Shown: positions 1-13,200 of the stretch, piece after piece | Numbering within the stretch: the first letter of the stretch is position 1 | Layout: each line of letters starts with the position of its first letter | DNA from: DTU072 sp050309775 | GTDB taxonomy: Bacteria; Bacillota; Clostridia; Christensenellales; DTU072 | Reading direction: 5' to 3' | DNA length: 64,000 nt | Assembly: GCA_050309775.1 (NCBI GenBank) | Contig: JBNRMV010000010.1 | Coordinates: forward strand, 186,001 to 250,000 | Position numbers and translations under genes: made by a program | The notes under the pieces: generated by a model | Databases searched by the model: none | Seen by the model: only the letters and a program-made list of their open reading frames with translations | Told to the model about the DNA's origin: nothing

Positions 1-129
1 GTTTATTGCGTCGGTCTGTATGGCAATGCTGCCGCTGACCGTGCCGATGACAATTTTTGTAACGGCAAGCAACAAGTTAATGAAAGCGCCTATGGCGCCT
101 GTAATAAAGCCTTTTTTTGCTCTTGTCAT
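1..129 (-). CDS. Cation diffusion facilitator transporter, N-terminal part
   Basis: Reading leftwards from an ATG at 129, the first 43 residues (MTRAKKGFITGAIGAFINLL..., ending SIAIQTDAIN) match the opening of cation diffusion facilitator proteins. These have a basic N-terminus, then TM1 with the sequence style LLLAVTKIVIG, then GSIAIQTDAIN leading to the first metal-site helix. CDF proteins export Zn, Fe or Mn ions across the cell membrane in exchange for protons. A strong ribosome site (AAGGAGAAAT) directly precedes the ATG. The gene is cut by the window edge, so its length and metal ligands cannot be seen. It is divergent from the lipoprotein at 180. Confidence 0.75.
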   Translation of the reverse strand, partial: MTRAKKGFITGAIGAFINLLLAVTKIVIGTVSGSIAIQTDAIN

Positions 130-179
130 ATTTCTCCTTTTTTCGTTATAATTCGACATTTTTCGTCATAGTTATTATT

Positions 180-785
180 ATGCGAAAAATTTTAATAATA
201 TTATTCCTTACTTGCTTTGCGTTTGTTGTGTACGGTTGCAAGCCTGCGCTGCCCTCAAAGCTTTTTTCGTATGTTGAATTGCTGGAAAAAGTCAAATTAA
301 GAGGGGTTTCATCTGATTTTTTTGTTGAGGTTTGTTTGTTTACGCTGCATGACAAGGAACTTTGCCGTCTGACGCTCATTCCCTCAAGGCTGGGGTTAGA
401 GGATATCTCCGTAGGCTTTTTGTACGGCAAAATACAGGGTAATTTTCACTATGACAGCCTTTCAAACACATATTTCGCAGAATACGAGTACGACAATACT
501 CACACCAGCATTGCGCTGAAAACAAACGAATTGCAAACCATTCCGCTCATTTCGGTAGCCCAAACTCCGCATAAAGAGTTGTTGGCAAAAGCCTATTCGC
601 ATTTTGAGCCGCGAATAAAGCAACACATAAAAAATGATAAATTTCTTCAGCGTATTCAAATAAAAATTCTTTCCGATATGAGCGCAAACGCTTTCTTTTA
701 TGTAGGGTTCATTGGCAATGACGAATATTATGCCGCAGCATTCGATATCGATACTTTGGAAATCATTGCGGATTATTATAAATGA
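180..785 (+). CDS. Small lipoprotein of unknown function
   Basis: A 201-residue protein starting MRKILIILFLTCFAF, with a hydrophobic signal and a lipobox VVYGC at about residues 13-18, so it is probably lipid-anchored outside the membrane. The rest is mixed alpha/beta with no family I recognise. The ATG at 180 is chosen because it begins the signal peptide. The open frame extends upstream to 117 through a TTG, but that would bury the signal. No clear ribosome site lies before 180; a TATAAT-like box is at 147-152. A transcript from there would have a leader of about 20 nt. The gene is divergent from the CDF transporter. Confidence 0.6.
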   Translation: MRKILIILFLTCFAFVVYGCKPALPSKLFSYVELLEKVKLRGVSSDFFVEVCLFTLHDKELCRLTLIPSRLGLEDISVGFLYGKIQGNFHYDSLSNTYFAEYEYDNTHTSIALKTNELQTIPLISVAQTPHKELLAKAYSHFEPRIKQHIKNDKFLQRIQIKILSDMSANAFFYVGFIGNDEYYAAAFDIDTLEIIADYYK

Positions 786-888
786 TTATACCAAATTTAC
801 TATTTTTTGGCAATATCACAGTTTTGCAAATCGCCTTATTCGCTTAGTGTCGCCCTTACACGCCCGTTCAAGTCCCAATTTTTCCGAT

Positions 889-924
889 AAAAAGAAAGAG
901 AGCCTGTTTGCTCTCTTTCTTTTT
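889..924 (-). terminator. Bidirectional terminator after tRNA-Leu
   Basis: A 15-bp inverted repeat (889-903 with 910-924) and a 6-nt loop, flanked by A and T runs. It starts 2 nt past the encoded CCA of the tRNA-Leu, so it ends that transcript. It can also serve the lipoprotein gene on the other strand. Confidence 0.8.
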
Positions 925-925
925 C

Positions 926-1011
926 TGGTGCCGAAAGAGGGACTTGAACCCTCACGATGTTGCCATCAACGGATTTTGAGTCCGTCGCGTCTGCCATTCC
1001 ACCATTTCGGC
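926..1011 (-). tRNA. tRNA-Leu (anticodon CAA)
   Basis: The minus strand gives a full class II tRNA. The acceptor stem GCCGAAA pairs with TTTCGGC, the anticodon loop is CTCAAAA with anticodon CAA, there is a long variable arm, and the T-arm is GGGTTCAAGTCCC. The discriminator is A and CCA is encoded (926-928). It decodes UUG. Confidence 0.95.
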
Positions 1012-1016
1012 AAAAT

Positions 1017-1036
1017 TGTGATAACATATTATCACA
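1017..1036. promoter_or_regulatory. 20-bp palindrome over the tRNA-Leu -10 box
   Basis: TGTGATAA-CATA-TTATCACA is a perfect 8-bp inverted repeat with a 4-nt centre. It covers the -10 element and probable start site of the tRNA-Leu promoter. The form is that of a dimeric repressor operator. The binding protein is unknown. Confidence 0.5.
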
Positions 1037-1054
1037 GTTGAGTGCGATTGGCAA
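1026..1054 (-). promoter_or_regulatory. Promoter of tRNA-Leu
   Basis: On the minus strand, TTGCCA (1049-1054) and TAATAT (1026-1031) are spaced by 17 nt. The expected start is near 1019, 8 nt before the mature tRNA 5' end. Confidence 0.7.
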
Positions 1055-1163
1055 GCAGTTTTTGATATTGTGTGGGCAAAAATTTGTTTTCTTTGAAAAA
1101 ATTTTAAGGTCGCCTTAAGAATGTATATGGAAAAACATTTACTGTTATTTTCAATTTAATGTG

Positions 1164-1192
1164 TTGAAAATAACTTTCTTTTATATTATAAT
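1164..1192 (+). promoter_or_regulatory. Sigma-70 promoter of the giant surface-protein gene
   Basis: TTGAAA (1164-1169), a 17-nt spacer and a consensus TATAAT (1187-1192). The start is expected near 1199, giving a leader of about 58 nt before the ATG at 1258. Confidence 0.75.
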
Positions 1193-1257
1193 AAACATAT
1201 ATATTTAGTATTGGGCGTTTCTATGCCCTTTTACTGAATCGCAAAGGAGACTCTGGT

Positions 1258-4200
1258 ATGAAAAGACGCGACGGAAGCATTCGGGTTATGGGTGGCTCGG
1301 GCTACAAAATTAGTATAGCGGTGATAGCCGTATTGGCTGCAGCGCTGATGGTTTTTATGCTCATAATTTTGCCGGCCATGGAAGCCGAAGCCGACACCCA
1401 AGGAACAATAATCAGTATAGAGTATCCACAAGGAGAGATAGGAGTAGGTGACAACCTAGACGATTTATTTGTAAAAGTGCATTACAGCAACGGCCGCAAG
1501 GTCGATGTGGCGTTCAGCGACATGATTTATGAGGGTCTTGACCGCTACAAGGAAGGCGAACAAAATGTTTCACTTACATACGGCGGCTTCCAACAAGTTA
1601 TTCCCATTACAGTACGCAGCGTAAACTGCATTTTGAGATATCATGCCAGCACAGGCGGCAGCATCGACGGCGAAACGACCCAGAGCGTAGCCATCGGACA
1701 GGACGGCAACAGAGTTATTGCCCGTCCCGAGGTCGGCTACATTTTTAAGAATTGGAGCGACGGCAACCCCAACGCAGAGCGCAAAGACACAAAAATTTCC
1801 GCTTCAAGAACACTTATAGCAAATTTTGAGAAAGCAAGATACACAGTAGTATTCAGATATCCTGACGGCACAGTGGCGCGCGAGGAGATTGTTACATACA
1901 ACGAAAGACCCACCCAAGTACCCGTTCCTTCCGACCCCAAGATGCAGGTATATGGCTATGTCTTTGACAGATGGTCTTTGCCTTTTGATAAGGTTACGCA
2001 GAACATGACCATTGACCCTGTGTTTGTAAAGAGGGCGACAGATGTCAAGGTAGAAGTTACTAAGAACAACCGAGGCGAGGTACTGGGAATTCTGGATATT
2101 CCGAAAGAGGGCTATTATCCGAAGAACAAGGAAGCCACAATCAGAGCAAACCCCATGCAGGCGAGAAGTTTTGCCGGTTGGCAAATAAAGAAGTATGACG
2201 GCACATGGGAGAGCATAACCGTTACTGACATAAAGAGTTTTGACAACTTCAAAGTAATAGAAATAGGCTTTGCCGGCAACGATATTACTTTTGAGGCAGG
2301 TCAGACGGGCGACAGTCTGGAGTATTACATTACCTTTACCCCGAACAGCAATACCGACTTGATAGAAATGAAGGCTGATTTTGTATATGATGTCAGCACC
2401 ATTACTTTCATAAACAGCATGAGCAGCAATGTAGGAAACATCGAAAAAACCGTAAATTTACCAAACGGAGAGGCTATCGGCGGCAATATAGCCGACCCGG
2501 TAGGCAGTGGACTGGGATACAGCTTTATAGGCTGGTTCCGCGAAAGCAACAACCCTGTTGACCTTGAAGGCAACGAAATAGCCGTACAAGCGTATGACAC
2601 CTTTACTCAGCCGACGACGCTGATTGCAAGGTGGCAGAAGGTCTATTGTTCGGTGACTTTCTTGAAAGGCGACGGTGATTTGGACCCAAGGACAGTCTAT
2701 GTGCTTTATCAGAATACGTTGGCTGCGGCGGTGCAAGAACCCGTTTACAAAAACCCCGTAGCAACGAACGGTATACCCACCCAAATACCCAAGAGAAGCA
2801 AGTATATCTTTGTGGGCTGGTATCTTGTCGGCGACGGCAACATTCTTACAGATGTTGTCATTGATGAGGACTACAAAGTTTATGAGGACATAAATGTGCG
2901 TCCGAAGTTTGTGCCTATCGAACACAACCTGACTGTCACCATAAATGGCGCAGGCAGAACGCAGAGAAGAATTGAAGGCCCGAACTCTGTCTTTACGGAA
3001 GTGCCTGCCGGCAACAACGCTATTCAGGAAATACATCAATATATATACAGATTTACCGCAAATGCCGGCTATCAGCTTGAATATATACAGATTGAATACA
3101 GCGACATAGACGGCTATGTGCAAAACTATGGACGCAATGTGCAGTGGGCGGATATCGAAATTTTTTATCCGACTACCGATATTTATATCACGGTTGAATT
3201 CATACCAAAAACTTATGTCGTAACAGTGCAAAACGGCGTTGCGGAAGACGCAGGCACGATAAGATATCTTGAGAAACAAGGCGACACGATGGTCGAACGC
3301 ATAAGCAGTTCGCCCGTCATAAACCTACATATGGAACACAACACCTCCCGTAACCTGTATGTAACAGCGCTTGCCACACATTTTATTGAATCGGTGACGG
3401 TAGGCGGTCAGAGCATCGGCAACATTCCTGCCAGCACTTCAGAATATACCATTGTACTGACGCCGGCGATTATCACCGCCGACACTACCATAGTTATTGA
3501 GTACAGACCTTTTGCGTATAGAGCGGATTTTGCCGTCAACCCGTATGTAAACATTTTTGAGGCAGCCTACAACGCAGAAACCCAAAGCTATTATTCCGTA
3601 CCAAAGAGTCCGACATATGGCTTCGGACAAAACCCCATGTTCCTGTTCTCCGCAGCAGACGGATATTACATAACCGGACTGAAAATAAACGGCAAGAATG
3701 TCGACCTTTATTCACCAGAGCCGGGCTTTGAGATTTTTGAAATATTCATAAACAGAAACCAGCCAGCCGAGGAGGGCGACGCTCAGGGCATAAAAGACAG
3801 CCGCATTACTGATTTTATATTTATAATTGAGGGCATAAACAGTGACTATAATGTACAGGCGCTCTATGCTCCGCTTTATTATGATGTCAAGGTGACCAGA
3901 AACGGCAGAGGCGCCATAAACTTTGCAGAACAAAGAGTGGCGTACAATGATTCGGTACAAATTCATGCGGAAACCGACGGCGGCTATTATGTAAAAAGCT
4001 ATACCATAAACGGTGAGGTCTTTGACTTTGACGACATGCTGGAGCTACAAACCATAGACATTACAAACATAAAAGAAGACAAGATAGTTACGGTGACATT
4101 CTCCATTGCGACATATGTCGTGACTTTTGACGGCTCATCAAACGGCGGCCGTTATTCTTCGGTACGCTCGGGCAACGGTACTGCATTGCCGTTGAATGCC

Positions 4201-7200
4201 AGCTTTACGGCGGAACACAACAGCAGCAACCGCTTTACCGTAATTGCAAATACTGGATATTATATTACTAATATAATAATAAACGGCACACCCATGGTTA
4301 TACCCAACGGAGTCACGGAACAACTTGTACAGCTGGACAATGTGGATAGAGCTTTCCATATCGCAGTACATTGCGCCATAAAGACTTTTGTTGTCAAAGC
4401 AAGAATAAATAATGACAGCTACGGCTCAGTGACGGCTGAAACGACGGTCGAATACGGCAAGACGGCGGAACTTGACATTGTTTATAACCCGGGCTATACC
4501 CTGAAATCAGTCAGCCAGGGCATGCTTTCGGAAGACAATACAAAATTACGCATACAGAATGTTACCGAAAACAAACTGATTATCGTCGAACTTGAGCCTC
4601 GACAATACAGATTGACATCGACAATATCGGGCGGCGGCAACGCATTGCATCCGCTATTGGCGCTTTATGGCGAAGAGGTAACAATACAGCTTAGCGCATT
4701 TGAGGGCTTTGCATTGCAGGCGCTTGACATAAACGGCGCGCCGATTGCTCTTTCGGGCGAATACGAAAATTATTTCTTAATTTATACCGTGACGGAAGAT
4801 GCCGACATTGCCGCAGAATTTGTTCCGGTGACGGCTGGGGCGCCCTTGGCAGTTTCCATTGTTCAAAGCGGCGGTCAAATAAACGGACAGAGCGGCGACT
4901 ATAACACAACGGTGGCGACAGGGCTGCGGAATATGGCGCTGGTTACGGCTCCGCAAGGTTTTTACATTTCGTCCATTACGGGTCAGACGCTTGGCGGTTA
5001 TATCTCAAGCTATGCGCTTGATTTTGACGGCTCAATAGGAGAATATACGGTCAATTATTTACCCATACCGTATACGCTATCCATAAACACCCCGTTGAAC
5101 GGAACGGCGACTTTGCTAGTCAGCGACAGCCCAACCGACGGCTTTGCTGAAGCGGACAGCGCGCAAAGCGGTCAATATATACGCATAGTTATGACCCCCG
5201 ACGAGGGCTATACTCTTGACACCCTGAAAATAAACGGCGTCGTCATAACCTCATACATAGCAGACGGATATTACACTTACAGCGGTATCACCGCAAACCA
5301 AACGATAGAAATAAGCTATAAGCTCATTCAACTGAATATCACTACGGAAGTTACCGAGGGCTATGGCACAATAAGCGCGCCAAGCAATACATTTGAATAC
5401 GGCGCGGCAACAACAATTAAGATTATCCCGGCGATAGGCTACAAAATCAATACGGTAATGATAAACGGCTTTGCCATAACAGACGAACAAGAATTGATTG
5501 TCATAGCCACACAAATGTATACCATAGCCGCAGGCAGCGCCGCCAGCAAGGCGGATATTTTGGTGCGCGTCAGCTTTGCAAGAATTTATCACAGAGTTGA
5601 TATTGAACTTGTCGGCAACGGCAAAATTGACCAAGCCAACTTTAACGAAATAGCCTATGGTGACACATTCTTTTTGGATATCACCGCAGACGAACACAAC
5701 TATATCGAGGCGGTGGAGATTGACGGAATCAGAGTGGAAATAAGCAATACCAATCTCCAGAACTATACATTTAATAATGTTACGCAAAAATATACCGCAG
5801 GACGATTCCGCTTGCTTGTCACCAAGGATTTGCAGATTGTCGTATATTATACCAAAAATGTATATTCGGTTACAGTCATGCCCTCTGTGAACGGAGTAAC
5901 ATCCATAAATCTTCTTGCGGAGAGCGGAGAGGACGCGGCGCTGAACATAAGCAGCGTTGAGCATGGCAGAAGCATACAAATAAGCATGCTTGCCAATGCT
6001 GGCTACAACATATCAAGGCTTTATATAAACAGCGTCGAAATAAACAACTTCAAACACGATAACATAAACCCCAACAACAACCGTTTAATAAACTACATAT
6101 ATAGCGGCAACTATTCTCAAGGCGTCAATACCAACCTGCTTATTCGTGTAGATTATGAAATAAATTATTATAAGTTCCAATTCAGGACGGTAAACGAGTC
6201 CCCGAACTTTAAGGAGTTCGACCTTGTTTCGTCAAGTTACGGCACTTTGTCTGTGCTGGGAAGCTATGCGCTGAACGGCAATGTGTATTCCGGCATACCG
6301 CACGGAGAAAACTTCCGCCTCAGCATCAATCCCGTAAGAGAAAAGGGCTATGTGATATCGGGAGTTACTATCACATATATTGACCCCACAAGTCAATCGC
6401 AGACGGTACTAACCATAAATCCGCAGGTGGGCGGCATCGGCGCAACGGTGTTGCGCACAGGAGCAACGGTATTCTTCAGTCAGCTTATGGGGCAGTATGC
6501 CTCCGCAATGGTCGGAGATGTGCAACTCATTGAAGTAAGATTTACAAAAGAGACCTTTATATTTGACCAACTTGTTGAGACAGCGCCCAATACGGGAACA
6601 ATAGTAACAAGGTTCTATCACCCCAACGATTCGTCAAGGGCTATGACGGTGGGTTCTGAAGAGCCTACAACGCTGATACTGGTAGACGGCAAGTTTGAGT
6701 ATGGTCTTGGGTATACGGTCTCCGTAGCGCCGGCACCCGGTCATACCAGAACGGAGTTCTATTATATTGTCGGCGGCACAATGGTTGACCGCTCAAGCAG
6801 CGTTCGCGCAAACTCTTACAACAGCATAATTCAATACGATATTTATGCCAGAGTAAAATATGTAGTCAACAATCACCCCATAAATTTCAGCTATTATGTA
6901 TACGACAAAAAGGGCGACCTCATAAACAATCCGGGTACGAGCTTTGCAACCATAAGACTGACCATTGGCTCCAGCATTTATGAGCCGGCAGGCACAAACA
7001 CCTTGACGCAACGCTCTGATTATGGCGCGCAACTGGGCATTACGCTGATACCCAATGAAGGCTATTATATTGATTCATTTGTAGTCGGAACGCAAACCAT
7101 CTCAAATATTCCCGACAGAAATTCCGAATATACGCTGAACAGGCTTATGACCGACGGCGTACTTAATATTACGGTAGTATACAAAGTAAGGAGTTTTTCT

Positions 7201-10200
7201 ATCGACTTCACGCACGAGGATGACGATGGCAAAAACAGCGTGGTGTTTGAATCGGTACAGGCATATCCCGAACTGCCCAAGATACCATGGGCAGAAACCG
7301 CCGTGCTGAGAGTGTCCACCGACCCCGGTTATGACCTGATGGCTTTGGAGGTTCTGCAGAACGGAGTTTGGACAGATGTCAGAGACAGAATTCAAAAGAA
7401 TGTACTCAACCCTAGAACAATGCAATACAGGGATATTGTAATTGTGGAGAATATAAGAGAAGATATTTCGGTCCGCGCCGTCTATCAGCGCAAGGAATAC
7501 GAAATAAAAGTCATAGTAAATGATTTGGATATAGGGCAGGTTAAGGTTGATGTCATAGGCAGTTTTTATCCAAACTATACAGATATTCCCCAGACTTATT
7601 CCGAAAAAGTCGAATATATCGAGGACTGGATTTATGACCCGATTATAGACGACTATTATTGGGGCGTTGCCGAACATAAATGGGATATCATTTCCATGCA
7701 AGTAAAACACTATGATGAGCTTATGTTCTATCTCTTGCCCAACAATGGTTACAGAGTAAAAGAACTTGAGGGCGGACTGTTTGATAGAGTAGTCGTGGCA
7801 CTGTACAAGTATGTCAACGGAGAGAGAGTACCAGTCACCGACAACTACAATGTGCCGATAGTGTACAACATAAGCACAACCATGTGGCAGCAGAACCAGC
7901 CTGATTACAGACGGTTTACATTGCCTGCCGGTGTCAAAGTTTCCAGCGATATAGAGATTGAAATTGATTTTGTCATAAAAACATATTCAGTCAGCATCTC
8001 CAAGACACCGACAGACCTTGCCGGAGTAGTCGACAGCGCCATTGTTGTCGAAAAGGGCACCCCGGGCGACTACAAAGCTGTACAAAACGGCGACACGCTC
8101 AAACATTTTGACAACATTCGCATAACGCTTACGCCGGTATATGGCTTGTCGCTTGACAGAATGAGAATAAATGACAGGATTGTGCCGTACACTTCATATA
8201 CCTGCGAAAACAATAGATATGTCTATGTTTTTGAACTGGAAATAAATGATACTTTGCTCAACGGCAGGAATTTGCTGAACATTCAAGCGCAACTGCGCAA
8301 AAATGTCTACAATACGGCAATAGAGATTTATGACAACAAGAGCGACACCTTGACTGTGGGCAACGAAGCACCGACGCTGAAGGTCGAAACAGTGGAGATG
8401 GTTACGCACGGAAATACGCTGATTGTTATGCCGATACTGTCAGAAGGCTATTCGGTGGTGGCGGTCATCATAAACGGCGTGAACTATTCGTCCCAGATAT
8501 CCAATCCTAATGCGCAATTCAGCCTGACAATAGCCGACGCCATTGTTGACGGACTTGATGTCCACGACAGCAACAACAATACGCTGCTGCTATATTTTGT
8601 TACGGCAATAAATCTGCATGTCAGCAGCATAAGAGGTTTTGTTTACGAAATTGAAATAGACGGATACAGCGACATTGCCGGGGATACCATTGTTACATAC
8701 AATCCCGAAGATACCATGGTCATTGTTGGCGATACCGTCAAGTACGAATATTTCACAAATGTAAGAGTGTCGGCGGTGGCAAGGTCAACGCCCGAAAAGA
8801 CATATCGTTTTGCATACTACCAAGAACAGGTGGGCAGCGGCTGGCAGATAGTGCGTGACGGCGAAAGAGGTGTGACTCTTTCAGGCGAAGGCAACTCCAT
8901 TATGGAATACCAAATAAGAACCGACATGGGCAACAATGTCAGCGGCGACAGATATTTCCGCGCCGTATATTATCGTGTGTTGACGGTGACGGTGACGGTT
9001 ATGCCGCAGTATAAGTATGTCAGCGGTTATAGCACCACAGGCAATATGCGTTATATGCCCTATGTAACGGTGGAAGCCACGGTAGGCACGAACATTCTTG
9101 AAGACAAGAATCCAATGAACCAATGGATTTATCAACAGGCGCAACAAAACAACACCAACGCATATGTGGAATCGTACACTTATTATGTAGACAGCGGTTC
9201 ATTCCTCAGGCTGACGGCAACAGACCACGACACGCGGAATATGAGCGCCATGGCATTCTATGACAAGCAGGACAGCACGACTTACCGCATTATCACAGGC
9301 ATATCAACAACAGGCACAAGAGTGCTTGAGGACAGGGACATATATCTTGTCGCGCGCAACCAAACAATGCTGAGTTTTGAGATAAAGACCATAGAAAATA
9401 TGTCCGGAATAAACGGCGGTTCATTGGTATGGAGCGTTCAGAGCCATGACAATGTAAGCCAGCCGGCAACTATATTCAGAGGCAGCATGAACAGCGCCAA
9501 GGTGCTGGATACCGTAACAATTACAGTCAGAGAGACCCAGAACTATCGCTTTACGGGGCTGTATCTGAAGAATATTGACGAAGAAAAGACTCTCGAAACA
9601 GGCGAACTTGTCTTTAAGAGCGAGGGCGCCGTAAATGAATGGACATGGGTTGACACCTCTACCGACCTCATAAATGTCAGCGTCGATGCGCAAGGCAACA
9701 TGGTTTACAAAATTTTTGTGACCTCAAATATGGTCATGAAGTTTGAATTTTACAGAACCTTTGAAGTCAGGTATTCGGCAGATTATCAAGACAAGGGTCC
9801 GGGCATAGGCGATGTGGTCAAAGACGCTTCGGCAAGTGCGCAGGCTGTTTATACGCATATGAACGGCTCAGAAATAGAGTACGCAATATATGACTACAAT
9901 TCCCAAATAAAACTTATCACTCCTCCGACAGATGAGAATTATCAGTTTGTCGGCTGGTTTGTCAACGGCGACAACATTTATCGCAATCTACAACTGCAAT
10001 ATCCCGACTCATCGCTTTTCAGCTACTGGTTCAGACTATATCAGAACTCAGCAGAAAACGATATTTATGACGGTATGGAGCTGCGTGTGGACGGCGTCGA
10101 TGTATACAGCATAAATATTGTTGCGGTCTATCAACCGATTTATAAGATGACTATTATCAACGAGGCATTCTTCTATGATGCCGATGACGACCACTGGAAC

Positions 10201-13200
10201 AGTTGGGTGCCGTCTACAAATGTCAATGTAACTTTCTATGAGCATTTCACCATAGAACAAGTCATCAATGGAGAGTCGGGCGAAAGGGAATTTGCCTTGC
10301 CTCAGGCGCAAGAAATAAAAAGCATATATATGGATGAAATGCCGACCGACATAATGAGCGTCTATAATCAGACCGTTCCGGTCAGAGCAATATCCTCTGA
10401 ATATGACGGAGCTTTGCCCCCCTGGTCCGAACTCCGCAAGCTCATAAACGCAAACCCGGGAGTTTGGGCAGGCAGAAAGGTGCATTCCACCTCGAATTAT
10501 TACAAACTGTTACTGAAGAACCTCAACTTACCCGAACTGCAATACAACAACTGGACGGACAACATTTTGCAACTCCAGACTTTCCTTATGGACGGTATGG
10601 CGCTTGTTGAATGGCAGTATTATGACTGGACGACCAATCAGTTTGTTGAGATTCCTTATGTAAGCGGTCCTGTATACAATAAGCAAGGTCAGATTATTTC
10701 ATACACCAACAACGCCAAAAAAGAGAGCTATTCCATAAATCTGGCGCAGTCGAACTTTATAGACCACACAAAACCGTTTATAATAAGACCGCTGTACCAA
10801 AAGAAAGTAAACCTTACTTTGAACAAGAAGGCGTATTATTATTATCTGAATGACAGCAGCACAAACGGCAACTCTGCGCAGACTCCGCAAATTTATGCAT
10901 CGCCGGGAACCGACACCTATGCCACTTTCAATTATTATACCAAGTGTCTGATAGTGCCCAGAGCGGCATCGGGATATAGGTTTATCGGCTGGTACAAGAC
11001 AGAGTTTGGCGACTCTGCGGACATTTCATTGCTGGACGAAACGCTTATTGAGTCAGTAGTGCCCAACGAAACAACGGCGGCATGGCAGGTGCATCTGAAG
11101 TTTGATTTCTATGACCCGTCCGACCCGCTGAACAACAATGTCGAACAGAACAACAGATATATCTTTGCGCGCTATATTAAGCAATGGAGAATGAGCATAC
11201 GCTCGCACAACATTGCAACCGGCGATTATGTCAAACATGACGCGCCCAAACTTGTGCTTAATCCGGCTTCCTTGCCGGTAAATGTACCCAACACTCCGGG
11301 CGCAACTTACCAAAATACCAGAAGCAGGTATATACTTCACGAAGTCGAGCTAGGCGAAGAACAATGGTTCATAGACATTACCATTGATGCCGGACTGCAT
11401 TTTGAAGTAAACACCGACAGAACAGTCATAGGCAACGGCACGAACATAAAAGGTTTCAATCCTCAATATGACAAACAATATGACTATACGCCGTTCAGAA
11501 CCGGCGCAGGCGAGGACAGTCCGACATTCAACAGCGACAATGAAGTCGTAAACATGATACTGTATTCTTGTGCGAACAGGTCGCTGCGCATAAGGTATGA
11601 ATCCTTTGGCGAAATGACTTTCTCGAACTTGATGTGGTATGCCGGAGTTCGGCTGACCGATATTATGGCCGGGTATGTCAAAGCCAGGTTCCCGAATGAT
11701 TATGACCCTGTGGCGCCCATTGTCATATTTGATGCTGACGACGGAGTAATAGACGGAGTGGCGACTTTCAACAGAGTGCCTATCAGAGACATAAATTATC
11801 TCGGAACAGGCAGCGCGTTGACATATGACTATGTTCCTTATGGCTACAAATTGGCAGAGGACAGGCGCATAAAAGTTACGCACACAACAGACGAACGCAA
11901 TTATTCTATGTTTAACAGCCAGAATGAACATGTTCGGAAGAAAGTTACCATAAATTATCAGCAATACAAACTGTTCGGCATACAATCAAAAACCACGCCG
12001 CCGGGAACGGCAAGCAATCCCTACCTCATTGGCGTCGGAGTAGATGCCGCAGGCACATTGTCCTCGGTTGCCGAAGCGCGTCAGCAGTTCAGGAATATTG
12101 AAGTGTTCTTTGACTCAAACGGCGCAAGCTGCGAGGGCGTAAATTTCAAACTCATGCAGGATATCCATCTGAACGCCGTGACGGTAAGTGACCCCACAAG
12201 AACGCAAGTAAAGAATGCGTATAGCTGGGTACCCATATGCTCAAAGGATGGCAACGGCTTTGACGGTGTGCTGGACGGCAACAATAAGAGGTTGCGTTCG
12301 CTGAATGTCGAAGCTACTGAGGCTTTCTTCACAACCAACACATCGTATGACTATATGAGCTATGGATATGGTATATTCTCCTCCATAAAGAACGGCACAG
12401 TAAAGAACATTATATTAGGCACGGCAACGATTATTATTGACATCATGAGGGACGCTATGGGCAACTCAATGCCGGGAATAGCTACCAATGTCGGTTATCT
12501 TGCCGCCAGAGTATCAGGAGAAAATACCGTTATAGACAATGTGAAAATAGAAGAAACATTCTCGGGCGGATATGAGCCGGGGCACAACATTTATATTAAG
12601 ACAGGCGCAAGCAATGTCGGAATAATAGCAGGTTCATATTTGGGCGTATCCGTCATGCAAGGACAAAATGAAGTGCTGAAATCAAAATTAAACAACATAC
12701 TTCTGACGACAAATATCACAATATACGGTCAAAGCTATCTTGGCGGCGCAGTCGGCAATATCAGCAAAGCAATCATCACAAATGTAAGAGACAACAGCGG
12801 TACGCTCCTTATTTATGGATACAACAGCTATATCGGCGGACTGTTTGGCGCCATAAATGACTGCAATGTATCAAGCAGCTATGTATCGGGAACTTTCAAA
12901 ATAGGCAGCGACAGCTCGAATTTTGCCGGAGGCTTTGCCGGAGGAATATTGGCAGGAGACTTCGGAACGATAGTATCTGGCTGCTATGTCACTGGCGGCA
13001 CCTCAAGCTATGTGCAGGTAAGTTCCGCAGGTAACGGAGGAGTGGCGGCGGGCGCATCCGTTATGTCGGGTTCTGCCGGAGGCTTTGCCGGTTATAACAT
13101 AAAAGCAGTCATCGACAACTGCTCCATAAGAGGCTTCATAAAACTGTATGGCTTCTATTGCGGCGGACTTGTCGGCACGAACATGGGCACCATAAGGAAT

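Noticed and set aside
2458..3279. 273-residue antisense open frame, and other long minus-strand frames within 1258-14520
   Set aside because: They lie wholly inside the giant gene, have no ribosome sites, and read as Cys/His/Tyr-rich shadow protein.
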